Positions 25,601 through 35,900 of a stretch of 64,000 nucleotides of DNA are shown piece by piece. The notes under the pieces were generated by a model. It was not told the DNA's origin and made no database searches. It saw only the letters and a list, made by a program, of their open reading frames with translations. Where the stretch lies: contig NC_065555.1 in assembly GCF_022605725.1 (NCBI RefSeq), positions 13,096,938-13,160,937 of the forward strand, given 5' to 3'. The stretch comes from Anthonomus grandis grandis (lineage: Eukaryota > Arthropoda > Insecta > Coleoptera > Curculionidae). Positions within the stretch are counted from its first letter, which is position 1; every line of letters starts with the position of its first letter. A program made the translations under genes and the position numbers.

Positions 25601-27796
25601 TTATTAGCCTTAAAAAGAAAAAAAAAGTGTATGATTTCAAAGATTTCAGCGAATGTGTTACTTTAGCCAATTCAAAAAAGGTAGTTGTCAAAGAAATGAA
25701 TATAAACAATTTTTATACTTTTTCGGATTTAACCTCTCAATATAAACTAAAGAAAATTAACCCCAGACCCTATTTACAAGATATGGTTTTTGTTCAGTTC
25801 GAAAGAGGAAAAAGACCTTTTTCAGAAGATTTTCAGTCCTTGAATTACCTATTAGCCAAATATGAAACAGGGCCCTTACCTCACCCTAATCAAAAAATTT
25901 GTGAGAGGGGTATATCCAAAAAAAGAAAAAGTAACATTTTAACTAAAATTCAAGGGTTGATTCCTGAAAATCGTTTACCATTCTGGGAAATACTCGTAGA
26001 AGCTGAAACAGAAGTAGCTCTAGATTGACTCAAATTAAAGAAAATACTATGTTTTAAAGAATAATATTTTTTTGTAATAAAATATGTTATTTTTAAAGGC
26101 TTAATAAAATATTTTGACAGATATGATGGTTTTTCTTAGCGATTATAACTAAAATTATCTAGAAGAAATGGCGTATCTGACTTATCCTAACTGTAAGTTT
26201 TTAAACATATTCCACATAATTTAAAAAAATTATACTTCTTAAGTACCTATTTCATTTTATAACTTTAAATAATGTGACTAAAATAATACAAAAAAAAATT
26301 ACATTTTTATAAAAATCACCCTCGTGTAAAAATATAAAAAGTGCAGATACGACCTTCTTTCTTAGGACGGCAGTATTGTGAAGTGATTTCCTGAAATAGT
26401 CTCATTTGCAAATAGTAGTCAAAACTCCCAAAATAATCTTTACTTCACCACAAGTATATATAACCAGAAGCGATTAATATTATTTTCTTTTATTAATTTC
26501 AGTGGGATGTTCAATAATATTAGGTGTAACGATAGTTGTTCCAATATGTATGATTGTGATGGGATCAATATATCTCCATGAGTGTCCTCAGGGAGAATAC
26601 ATTCCAGTTTATTTACTTGTTGGAGGTAAATATAAGTGAAATTAAATTAAGTATTTATAATTATATTTATATTCAATATAAAATTATGTAATTTTAATAT
26701 TTGTATAAAAAAATAAGACAAGTTTTGACAAGAAAGTGTCAACTAAGTGAAAGCCTTTCAACTTTATGTAAGTGGTTACATTGCAACTAATTAAAATCAA
26801 CTAGTTATACGGCTTCATACGAGGTATTAAGTAATCGTTAATTAATTGGTGGCAAATATTTACTTAAAATTGGGTCATATAAGCATTTTATTAAGATCTT
26901 TTTAAATTCTAGTTCATTATTAAAAAAAAGTGTGTTTTGTTTATAAGAATAAGTAAAAAAACATAAATGCAACGTAACTAAAAATAATCATACATAATGT
27001 ATGGCATAACATCAAGCACACAATATAATTTTTAAATATTCCAAAGTGTAATATTGGTTGACCCGTGATTAGCATAATCAATCAGTTGTGACAAATGAAT
27101 AACATCATACGCACATTATGAATGCAATACATGTCAGGGCAATGTAAGTTTATATTGTATTCATAAGAATTATTTGCATTGACAAAATTGAAAGTATTGT
27201 AAACTGTTCCTTTGTTTTAATGTAAAACGTATTATATTCTGTCTTTTATTTAGGGAAATTTTTTTAACAAGTAATATCTAGGGACTTAGAAGGAAAAACA
27301 TTTTGAATAAAAGAATGAATTATTCTGATTGTTCCATTCTCCCTTGAATGATAAAATTTTAGCACACTAATTAAAACTACAATTTCACTATTTTATTGTA
27401 AATAAAATATTTGTCCTTTTTTTTTAAACAGGCATCTTTGGCATCCTAAAACAGCTTCTCCATCTCTCCGCTAGAGTTCGTCAAACAGAAGAAGAACGCC
27501 AAGAAGAGAACCTGAGACAATCACCCACGCAAACTCTTCTGAATTGTTTCATGCTAGGATGGTTTATTATAGGATCGGTCTGGGTCTACAAAGAATATGA
27601 ACCCAACTACAATCCAACAAACGGAAAATACTGTAACAGAAATCTGTATCTTTTTGCCTTTTGGCTGATAACTTCTGTTTATTCAATATTAGGGTTTTTA
27701 ACTATTTGCTTGTGTTCTATCAGCATTGCTACCGTTATTTTTCATACAGATAGGCGCGATGATAGGCAAGTAACTCGACATAATAGAGCTTGGTAA
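16646..27796 (+). CDS. TMEM272-like four-span membrane protein, four exons
   Basis: Exons 16646-16772, 23092-23202, 26503-26625 and 27432-27796 join in frame to a 241-residue protein. The N-terminal cytosolic part is proline-rich with three PPxY motifs (PPPIYN, APPSYEE, APPPSYDSLFG), the ligand type bound by WW domains of Nedd4-family ubiquitin ligases. Four hydrophobic segments follow, around residues 60-95 (VIIVLGTLGCSIILGVTIVV), 103-120 (YIPVYLLVGGIFGILKQLL), 150-170 (NCFMLGWFIIGSVWVY) and 187-220 (LYLFAFWLITSVYSILGFLT). The phrases GSIYLHECP, YEPNYNP and YCNRNLYLFAFW match the TMEM272 family as I know it in insects. The molecular role of that family is not established, and trafficking or ubiquitin-adaptor function is only inferred from PPxY. 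The start is the first ATG in the frame. Introns 1 and 2 are loaded with transposons. Confidence 0.9.
16975..18065 (+). mobile_element. Decayed non-LTR retrotransposon in TMEM272-like intron 1
   Basis: Frames at 17253-17480 read LLESELFIISFTLSKTVNKI and CYLIAPLSHLINIIFSTGIF, the RT finger region (for the usual KSPGLDGIS...IAPPLTHIINLSFSTGVFP). A broken NYRSIALTNNISKI-like stretch follows at about 17480-17515. Late fragments at 17690-17900 resemble the region after YADD. No intact catalytic box. Confidence 0.6.
19122..20316 (+). mobile_element. Tc1-like element, internally deleted
   Basis: Element of 1195 bp. The ends are CACTACCCCTCAAAAGTATT and the complement of CACTACCACTCAAAAGTATT, each flanked by TA (19120-19121, 20317-20318). 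It lacks the catalytic core, so it is non-autonomous. Confidence 0.88.
19483..20160 (+). pseudogene. Tc1-like transposase remnant
   Basis: The first segment MAKTKELSVETKGIIIGLHK with KTNHQISTDLGSPRRTVEYI is the paired-type helix-turn-helix. After an AT-rich insertion of about 60 bp, the frame at 19674-20057 gives RSGRPKATSSKEGLNII, RNRRLTAPEITAKINKERKK and RRLYNAGLKGRLAVSK, the second DNA-binding helix-turn-helix. The catalytic part that should follow is deleted, including the first two acidic residues. Only WLPQSPDLNPIELLCGHVDE near 20095-20150, around the last catalytic position, is left in another frame. Confidence 0.85.
20536..21195 (+). mobile_element. 3' end of one non-LTR element and C-terminal remnant of another
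   Basis: A 3' UTR-like stretch ends at 20925-20947 in ATTGAATTGAATTGAA, a short tandem tail of the CR1/L2 kind. After it, 20960-21080 reads VRGLGITFNDSINFKSYF, the thumb region of a different reverse transcriptase, with stops following. Both are short fragments. Confidence 0.5.
21230..22600 (+). mobile_element. Jockey-like non-LTR retrotransposon, moderately preserved
   Basis: A 5'-truncated copy in TMEM272-like intron 1 that begins within the RT fingers (KGGALDNPFNFRPISLLSTL) and runs to the C-terminus at 22544, followed by a short 3' UTR. It is better preserved than the neighbouring copies, so it is probably a younger insertion. Confidence 0.8.
21236..22544 (+). pseudogene. Reverse transcriptase, C-terminal two thirds, frameshifted
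   Basis: Segments include PFNFRPISLLSTLSKVIEK, LEVPQGSVLGPIFFLLYIND (motif B), KFTLFADDTTLLWHS (motif C with intact FADD), LLSLNPHKTKLLCF, NTKFLGIFIDRELRFEEHI, LVLQKRALRYICGAKPRDSC and a C-terminus IFNRLPGGIREATCIDTFKR ending DEYYVDTF. Frame breaks lie at about 21340-21600, 21785 and 22079-22113. It is missing the endonuclease and the start of RT. Confidence 0.82.
22670..22840 (+). mobile_element. Possible retroelement C-terminal scrap
   Basis: One frame reads ATNYACNNPFDRALRFLN and then INPFNLSLNQFKTNIRIVS, resembling the extreme C-terminus of some non-LTR polyproteins. It is too short to be sure. Confidence 0.3.
23243..23272 (+). repeat. Left terminal inverted repeat of element B
   Basis: It pairs with the complement of 26344-26373 with two mismatches. 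The inner part AAGAAGGTCGTAT is the motif reused in the subterminal array. Confidence 0.9.
23263..23570 (+). repeat. Subterminal GTCGTATAT repeats of element B
   Basis: GTCGTATAT occurs at about 23263, 23352, 23532 and 23561, with a looser copy in opposite orientation near 23470 (ATATACGTC). The right end has GGCGTATCTGAC at about 26171 and the complement of GTCGTATC at 26344-26352. The pattern parallels the array in element A and is probably where the transposase binds (inference). Confidence 0.7.
23957..26028 (+). pseudogene. DUF7869-type transposase of element B, multiply frameshifted
   Basis: It starts MNSRTQKIMQLATKSTMEK and has an acidic, serine-rich N-terminus to about 24235. A basic and cysteine-bearing region follows (RKRKKYDTSPATRKKNR, CGEKCTKKCVTKISMLRQNQ), then NDRVLRNVTLINERTSIAPK, RREHAPLRKYLPSDITI and cysteine pairs HEECFDCESF and ICQTCEICTSF. 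The core follows: FIWHEGVSGRS-like at about 25340-25370, WLDNCEAQN with a stop replacing Lys in the GQNKN block at about 25440-25470, LKYFQPGHTFMSSDAFHHQV and KKKVYDFKDFSECVTLANSK. The final segment runs to a TGA ending at 26028. At least five frame breaks occur, several in A or T runs. The homologous order of blocks with element A supports one protein family. Confidence 0.8.
26626..27431. other. Intron 3 of the TMEM272-like gene, nothing recognised
   Basis: AT-rich intronic sequence with no coding frame or terminal repeat that I can identify. Confidence 0.5.
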
Positions 27797-28175
27797 GGTA
27801 TTTAATAAATTAACTTTTTTTGGTTATTAAAGTATAATTTAATAAATCATTTATTGAAACTCTTTGCCATTTAACAAATGAATCTTCCCTTTTCTACAAA
27901 ATAATTTATTTGACATTTCTTAAATTGGTTTTTAATGACATTATGTTTGCTGTCTTTTCGGGTATCAAATTTATGAATGGAGTTCATGAGAGAGGTTTAA
28001 AAATCATAAACAACATTTTAGCCAAAAAAAAAAATGCTTTTAAAATTATAACGTTATTTTTTTCACAATAATTAACTACTAATAAGGTATATACAGTGTT
28101 CATATTTTCTTTTTTAATTAAAACATTTAAAAGAATAGTTTATTTGAAAACAAAACTATCCAATATTTATAGGTA
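27797..28175. other. 3' flank of the TMEM272-like gene
   Basis: Probably 3' UTR and flank. AATAAAT at about 27804 and 27840 are possible polyadenylation signals. Nothing else is seen. Confidence 0.4.
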
Positions 28176-30927
28176 GGGGAGAGGACCCTAAGATGACGAA
28201 CTTAAGATTTGCGGTCCAATTATAACTCTGTTTTCCTCCTTTAAATGTTTTTTTTTTAAACAGGGCATATAATATTTAAGTGACTAATCAATATTTGAGT
28301 CTGTTTTAATTCAAATTTGCACTTTGTGGCTGGTAATTTATTTGGGGAAAAAAAATGTAATCATCGTCATCTTACACGCGGTTGCTGACAAGATGACGAG
28401 CGTATGTGGGTAAGTTGACGAATATAGTAAAAAGGCAATAAAACAATACATTTAGACATTTTAACGATTTATTTTTATAAAATAAACAAAATCTAAAAGC
28501 AAGGAAAGTCAAAAATATTAAAAAAATCCAAGGGCGAACACAAAATTTCAAATTGTAACTTAATTTTAAATACGACAAAAATCGCACACCCACACTTTGG
28601 CTTTTGCTTCTTTCAAATTAAGTCCAGTGCATTCTGCGTGTGCCCACTTGGTGCATATATTACAACAAAACCAAAGCTCATTATGTTTGCCCTCATCTTC
28701 ACAAAAATGCACAGTCTGTCATCTTCTTCAACCTCTTCGTCCATGTCATCATTACTATCCACCACAGCTATACCTACAGAACTAATCAGATTTTTCTTGA
28801 ACCGATATGCTGCTGATTTTTTTTGATTTTTTTCTTCGGCGGGGCTTTCATTTGTTTTTTCTTCTCTTTTTCAAGTTTTTCATTGTGCTTTTGCTCTAAA
28901 GCATCTTTAACGGGCGTGCTAGAAATTATAAGTGATGGTAGCTTTTTCCTACAACGTCTGTTCTGCGTGTTTGCTTTAGGCAAAGGAGGTAATCCCAACT
29001 CGATTGTCGGGCTCTGATGGCATTTTTTATCAGAAGTTTAAAATGGTTTTTCAATATTATCTCTATCTGCTCTTTGTTAGGAGTTACTGACTCTGGCATG
29101 CGCTGAGGACCAGATGTGGAAGGCACAAGTTCCTCAATTAATTTTGGTTCAGCGTTAATTTCCCTTTCTGTCGTTTGGGCAGTTTCAAAGTCAATGTCCG
29201 TAAAAATGTCAGAATCAAACGGGTCTATACGAGTTGGCACGAAACCCACTTAAAGCATTCGCGACGGTTGCTACTTTTAAATAGGCCTTTCCAAAGATTG
29301 AGGCAATGTCATTCAGTGAAATGGCTTTTCCAGGATTGTTTGTCAAAAAGTCATCACAAGCCCTACTATATGCAGTTTTTAAGGGGCCATACATAGACAC
29401 ATCTAATGGTTGCATTCTGTGACTGGTGTGTGCGGGAAATCCCAAGAGAGAAATATAATTTTCCCTGCACAATGTTACAGCTTCAAAGGTCACATGACTT
29501 GCATGGTTATCCATTATGAGCAGAACTCTGTTGTTTTCGCTAGGACAAGCGTATTGGATAAAATGTTCCAGGTATTTCAAAAAATTTGCAGATGTCATCC
29601 ATCCGGTTTCATGTGCAAAACCTGTAAATCCAGCAGGTGTGTTGTTCATGTAGGCTGGTTGCATTCTAACTCTAGGGAAAATCAAAAAAGGGGGAATAAA
29701 TGACCCACTTGCGTTCATCGTGCATACTGCAGTCACATTAGTTCCTCGTTCCGCAGAAGATATCTTAATTACTCTTCGCTTGCCTTTTGGGGTAACTATC
29801 CTGGGATTATTTGTGGCAACTGTTGATACACCGGTTTCATATACGCTGTAAATTTGATTGGGTTGGAAATTATGTTTTTCTTTGAGTTCCTTAAGCGCGT
29901 TAAAAAAATTGGAAACACTTTGGCGATTAAATCCCATAAGTCTAGCTATCGAGGTCGATTCTGGCTTACGTAGAGAAAAGTTGTATTTCCACATAAACAG
30001 CTCAACAAAGTGTCGTCCAGCCTTCTTCTTGGTTGTGTTAAATCTGTGTGAAATGTTACGATTTTCCGCAAAATTATAAATTATCCTGCTTAACTGCTCC
30101 TTGGTTAGTCCAAAAGCCCGTTTGTCAATATTGATAATGTACTCCCGTAGTTCTTCTAATTCCATATTCGAAAACGTGCTCTTGAATCGACCAGAATTGC
30201 AAGGAAATTCCTGAAAATAAAGACCAATCATTGTTTTTAATAATATATTATTTTAGGAGAGATTTTATCCGTACTTCCTCAGAATCCCGCTTCAGATATA
30301 TTCTAAGAGTTGCTTCTGGGAGATTATATGCTTTTGCCATGGAATTTACGCTTTTGTTGTTTTGTCTAACCTCATTTATGGCAATTCGCATGTTCTCATT
30401 ACTCCATGATTGTCGATTCGTTTTGCGCTTGTACACTCTTCCCATATTTTATTATCTAAAATTGTGTGTAACTAATTTATTACCCAACAAACATCATATT
30501 ATATGGGAGTGGGTAAGATAACGAATTCGCTATCTTGGCTACTTTGTTCTTCGTCAAGTTATCCCCATCACAGTTAAAATAAAAAAAAAATTAAAACAAA
30601 GAAAAACGTTAATTTAGTGTTATATCACAGATGATGCCAAACACACTCATAAACATCCATCACTTAAAAAGTTTTAAGTTTGAACTTACCTAGAAAAATG
30701 CAGACGTTATTTTATAAGCCGCTAAAATTATAACGAAGCCCGACGATTCACCTTGTTCACTTATTGCGGACTGACTTACCCTCTCAAGGCCGAAGTGAAA
30801 CAAACCGCGTAAGGCGCACGCGCATAACGAACGTTTCACATCATATTGGCTGCGCAAAGAGAGAGAAGGTATGATTTATAGTCGATTCGTCATCTTACCC
30901 ACTTCGTCATCTTAGGGCGCTCTCCCC
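28176..30927 (-). mobile_element. Pogo-like transposon with PHD finger (element C)
   Basis: The element is 2752 bp. Terminal repeats GGGGAGAG...CCCTAAGATGACGA lie at both ends, flanked by TA (28174-28175, 30928-30929). AAGATGACGA recurs near both ends (about 28390 and 28415 on the left, 30888-30915 on the right), suggesting transposase sites. It carries one gene on the minus strand. Confidence 0.9.
28566..30445 (-). pseudogene. Pogo-like transposase: HTH_psq, DDE, PHD-like finger
   Basis: Exon 1 (30445 to about 30270) encodes a Pipsqueak-type helix-turn-helix: MGRVYKRKTNRQSWSNENMR, VNSMAKAYNLPEATLRIYLK. A donor (GTACGG) and an acceptor (TTTATTTTCAG) then define a small intron. Exon 2 starts at about 30210 with EFPCNSGRFKS and holds the DDE_1 domain: IYSVYETGVSTVATNNPRIV, LLIMDNHASHVTFEA and HRMQPLDVSMYGPLK. 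The first catalytic Asp (usually in VDETG) is Tyr here, so the enzyme should be inactive. After a frameshift near 29230 comes a low-complexity linker with a second shift near 29010. The C-terminus at about 28710-28566 has a PHD-type Cys/His finger (CEDEGKHNELWFCC, CTKWAHAECTG, VWVCDFC). Confidence 0.87.
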
Positions 30928-30929
30928 TA

Positions 30930-32925
30930 CATTAATATTCACAGTGTATCTATAAACTAAAACCCTTTGCTTTGACTTATTTTAAGGCAACACGTCATAT
31001 GTTTTGTGATTAATAATTTGCTCATAATATACTTGTTTGTAGTTTAGTATTTTTGTTAATGTTTGTTTTGTTGGTGTTTATTATTATATGAACTATATGT
31101 TTGTTTTTTTTTTAACAATCTGTGATAAGGTATAATTAATTCCGTAAAGAATTAATTTCAGTTTAGTTATTAAGAGACAGAAATCTAACATTTATTAGCT
31201 TAGTTTTTTATAAAGGTAATTTTTATTCAAACTTTCGTTTGATGTATTTGTTATTTGCTGTGAAAAATCAACTACGGTGAATATTGACATAATTTGATAA
31301 AAATTATTTGGAATCGGTTAAAATCTTGACCTAGTGATTCATTTGCTAATATTGCAGTATTTAAGTCTTAGAGGTTGAAGTCAATATTCACTCAGTTTTG
31401 ATTTTTTACAGTAAAATATTGAATAAATTGGTAGTATAAGTATGAGTATCTTATAAAGGCTTTGAAAATGATTGATTAATCAAACTTACATCCTTTTCTT
31501 TCATGGCAAATGATAATAAATTATTATAAGCAATTTTTTTAATAGCTGTAACAATGTTTATTGGGTACACCCACCCCTGATACAATAATAGAGGGTACAC
31601 CAATATTAGGTTAACAAAAGAAGGTTAAGTCTTAAGTGTAAAATTTCCGACGTTTAGGCTTATATTAGGACCTAAAAATAGTAATAACAACCTTAGCATA
31701 GATCTTAAGATGTTCATCAATCTTGAAGAAAATGATATTTACTTTATAAAACTTATATACATTAGTTTCTTATATATGTAAGGAGTGAGGTTTAGTAAAA
31801 GGTATTGATGTTTTAATTTTGTTAAAAGATATTGAGTATCAAACTCCATGTGACTTTATATCTGTTGCTATTGACCTTATATTTTTTCACTAAAATAATA
31901 TATTTATATTTTTCTCTGAGGATGACCTAATTAATATAGGCCAAAATGTCGGGGTATTTTAAACTTTACAACAAACAATTTATTACTTTTTTTACTTTAC
32001 AAAAAAAATGCTTATTTTGAGCCCTTTGGTCTACATACGCGGCTTTTAAGACTGATTGAACTATATTTGCATGAAAAAAGGTGTATTTTACAGTCTTCAA
32101 ATTGGCATCTTTTAGGAATCATAAATTATAAGAATCTCAAGTAATAATCTCATATGTACTTTAATATTATATATAGTGTGACCTCGAGTAATACGTACTA
32201 ATTTAAGTACATAACATCTATTTTAAAGAAATAGTATATTACTAACTTAGGCAGGAAATTATCGTATAAGGATTTTTTTCGCGGTTAGTATACAATTTTC
32301 CTGCTTTGTTTGGAATAGTTTGTTAAAAATTTACTGTAAAAATGTATTATAAAGCATTTTCATCAATATATAGTATAGCTAAATAATTCTTTTTGTTTTA
32401 ATTATTTGTTTATATGTGACTTACTACTGTAAAAAAATGAGAAGCTCCCTAGAAAGAAATTCCATAGTGACTGTACATAGTGAAGTATAATCTTTGTTAA
32501 GAAAAACTAAATTTGTTTGTTGCATTGCGACTTAATTTAAGCAAGTTTAAGGCAAAAATGCTCTTGATATCTTTAAGCAATTATTGTGATTTAAATATTT
32601 CACTGAAAACTAAAACCATACCACACTAGTTTATTTAAAAGAAAATTTTGATTAAGGTCATCATTTAATCTCTAAATTAAAAACAGTATTTTTCAGTATA
32701 ATAAATTTTATTTTTTGGGTCTTATATATATATTTAGGAACAATAGGCCTATATGTTTATAAATAATTTATTACAAGCTGCTACGTTATTATATATATTC
32801 TAAATGTATTAATTATTAATCAGTCATATGTATTGTAAATAATTTTACTCTAAATATTATGAAACTCAACATTTTTTAAAACATAAGCGTTAAAATTCAA
32901 CTGTTCCCACTTTGACCTGCCGCCC
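30930..32925. other. Spacer between converging genes, nothing recognised
   Basis: About 2 kb of AT-rich sequence. The right part probably includes the tetraspanin 3' UTR. No coding frame, terminal repeat or retroelement motif is visible. Confidence 0.45.
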
Positions 32926-35900
32926 TCAAAATCGCTTTGCTTTTTGATCGGTTGGATAGGTAGATACTGCCCACAATAGCTAAATTAAAGAACTAAATAT
33001 AAAGGAATAATTTAGTTTCTTGCGGTACAATATTAATTATTCTAGTATTTACCATCATTAAAAGGAACAACTGGCAAAGTGACGAGGTAATATGCGTTTG
33101 CCATGCTACGTCTTCTCGGATGGTACGTAAACATCCTGTAGGATAGTTGCCGAAGATCTCACAATCATTCTGTAATAAACAACTTTCATCAGTATATAAT
33201 ATCAAGAAGTGTTGAATATATCTTGATAGGGCAAGTGCGTTTCTAGAAATATGTCGAGCTACCGGCATCATAGCACGACAATGATCAGTGTAGTCTACAT
33301 GTCTATTAGCGCGTATTGTGCATTTAGCTGAAAATTATTAAAATTAAGGTAAATATTAACATTTTTTAAATTTTGCGTGTTCTTTTATAATATTTTAAGC
33401 GAAATCAATAAGGATTTTCCCCAATTTAAAGGCATTTTTTTAATATTGTATGAAGTGCATACCATAACCTTATATGTGCTTAATACCGCGTTATGCTTAG
33501 AATGTTGCAACATTTATCTGTCTTTTCAAGAATTAAATTTTTATAATTTATCAGTCAGGCTTGACTCACCCCACTGTAGTATAAAAAGTTCTTATAAATA
33601 TATTTTATATATTGCAGAGGAAAAATGGTGCGTAACTACGTGCGCAAAACCCAAAAAGGATCATCCTCAGAAGATGCCATTCGTGGTGCCTTAGAAGCGA
33701 TTCAAAATAAAAAGATGTCAATTAAAAAAGCTAGTGTGATTTTTAGTATTCCGAGAACCACCTTACGATAACGATTAAAGCGTCGACAGCTCACGTTGAG
33801 TCCCGCGTGCCCACCGGTGGGCATTTGGATTTTACTTCCAGGGACCAAATTTTCATTCTAGATATTTTTTGTTAATAGTTATTTTTTTGCAGTTTATGTT
33901 GTTTGTGGATCAATACTCCTTTTGGCTGTTTTTGTAATTTTTTTGCGGTGACCCACGGGTGGGCACGTAGTCCCAGAATGCTATTTTACATTTTGGGACC
34001 AAATGCCCACACGTGGACACTTGCTTTAATGTGTTTTTTTGTTTTAGAGTTAAGCAAATATGGCTAAGAAATATCTATCGGATCGGGAGTTGGCAAAGGA
34101 GCTGGAGAATCTATCCGACGACGAGTCAAGAGATATAATAGAAGACGAAATTACCGGATTTTCAGATGATTCGCTCGTAGATAAAGATTTTATTCCTGTT
34201 GAAAGTGATCCGATAACGATTCATCCGGTAATAATTCAGATAATTCTGCCATATTATTATCCGAAGACGAAGACCTAGACGATACCGTACCTCTAGCGAC
34301 TTTAACTACTAAGCAAAAATGGGATCACGTTTAAGGAGAGTCGGTCTTCCTCTTTTATCATCGATAAAATAGTTAAAGAATTCAATTGGTTCTTTCCCTG
34401 CAAAGTCTGCACTAACAGCTGGAACAACAGCAACATTCTGAGGGCTTTCACTGAAAGTCTAGCAGAATTACACAGATACTAGGGGAAGGTGTCCTAAAAT
34501 GACATACTTTTTATTTAAATCTTGTTTATGCAAAAACCATTTAAGATAATTAACTCAAAATAATATACCACGTTGCTTTAAATAAACTTTATTGACAAAC
34601 ATAAACAAAAATATTTCAACTCTATTTAAAACTTGTAAGAAAATGCATTTTAAAAAACGTTACACTATGTCGTTTTACAAACATGTATATTGTAAAATGA
34701 CACAGTCGTGGATAGACCTTATAAAATATAGTTAAAGAAAGTAAGATAATAAGGAATTAGTCTTGGCAAATCTCGCAAATAAACTTTTTGACTTTTGGAG
34801 AAACTCCAGCACATTCGCAACGTGCCCAATTGTGGCACTTCATACAACTAATCCAAGACTCCCTGGATCGAGAATTTTTGAATAGATCGATGCAATACAG
34901 GCATTCCACTTCATCCTCATAATCCTCGGCTGCAAAAGGATCTTCTTCACTTTCGCTTCGTGCAACAAAACTTGTCTCACCTGAAAGGTTATTTTTAAAT
35001 TGACGAACATTTTTTCGCAATTTCTTTTCTTCCTTTAGCTTTAACTCTTCTAAATTGGGAGTAGTTGTTAAGACTCCGGTTATAGCTTGTCTGGTCTTCC
35101 TTTTTTTGGTTCCTCTTGCTACAGGCACTGGCGAAATTTCCTGTAGAGAAAACCTTTTCCTTAATGGTTGATTTTGTTTTATATTGCTTTCTGTCTATAT
35201 AAAGAAAATGAACCGAGAGGTGATCACCTCTCGGTTCATTTTCTTTATCGACACTTTTGCCTTGTTTTTGTCGCATTGCTTCTTCTGTAACACCAATTAC
35301 TGTTATTTCATTGCTTTTGATGGCTGTTCTGGGCGATGGGATGCTCCGTCTTCTATGGTCGGTTCTAATAATCTATTTGTTGTCTTAGCCGGCTCAAAAA
35401 ACTCGTCTGGGAAAATATGTGGATTAAATGGATAAATTCCCGTATTTAAAAATGCGCTTGTGGCATTTTTAATTGTAGCTGCTTTTCCGTAAGCGGACAT
35501 AAACAGTTCACCAATTTGATGTAGTGTTATTACTCTCCCTGGATGGTTTTTCAACCAAAGTGCACATTCCTGGTTATAAAATGTCTTTAGTGGACCATAG
35601 AAGCTGCCATCCAGGGGCTGCATACGATGGGTACAGTGGGCAGGAAAGCATAAAGGGATTATTCCATTTCTTCTGGCAAACGTCAAGGCATTTAATGATT
35701 TGTGGCTAGTGTGCCCATCCAGAAGTAATAAAACTTTTGAGTCGGGAGAAGCTTTAACAAAAGTCTGAAAATGCTTTAACCACAAAGCAAAGGAATCAGA
35801 TGTCATCCATCCAGTCTCGTTAAATAATCCCAAAGAACCTGGAGGTAAAGCATCTAAGAGTTCCTCCTTTCTATTTTTTCCTAGGGAAAATCAAAGCAGG

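Larger units (their letters stand above)
23243..26373 (+). mobile_element. Complete DUF7869-type DNA transposon (element B)
   Basis: The element is 3131 bp with terminal inverted repeats CTGCYGTCCTAARAAAGAAG followed by GTCGTAT (23243-23272 and 26344-26373). It is flanked by TATT on both sides (23239-23242 and 26374-26377), a non-palindromic 4-bp duplication. It fills intron 2 of the TMEM272-like gene; without it that intron would be about 165 bp. The transposase gene lies on the plus strand. It shares with element A the core protein type and the AAAGAAGG block in the terminal repeat, but not the outer terminal bases. Confidence 0.9.

Noticed and set aside
32993..33330. Open minus-strand stretch of about 90 codons as one large exon
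   Set aside because: Only its last part is used: the acceptor TTGTTTATTACAG gives exon 33169-33053 in phase 0 with the tetraspanin; the longer version is out of phase.
34995..35276. Separate 93-codon gene on the minus strand
   Set aside because: It is the linker part of the element D transposase in an alternative frame, extended by the 50-bp palindrome.
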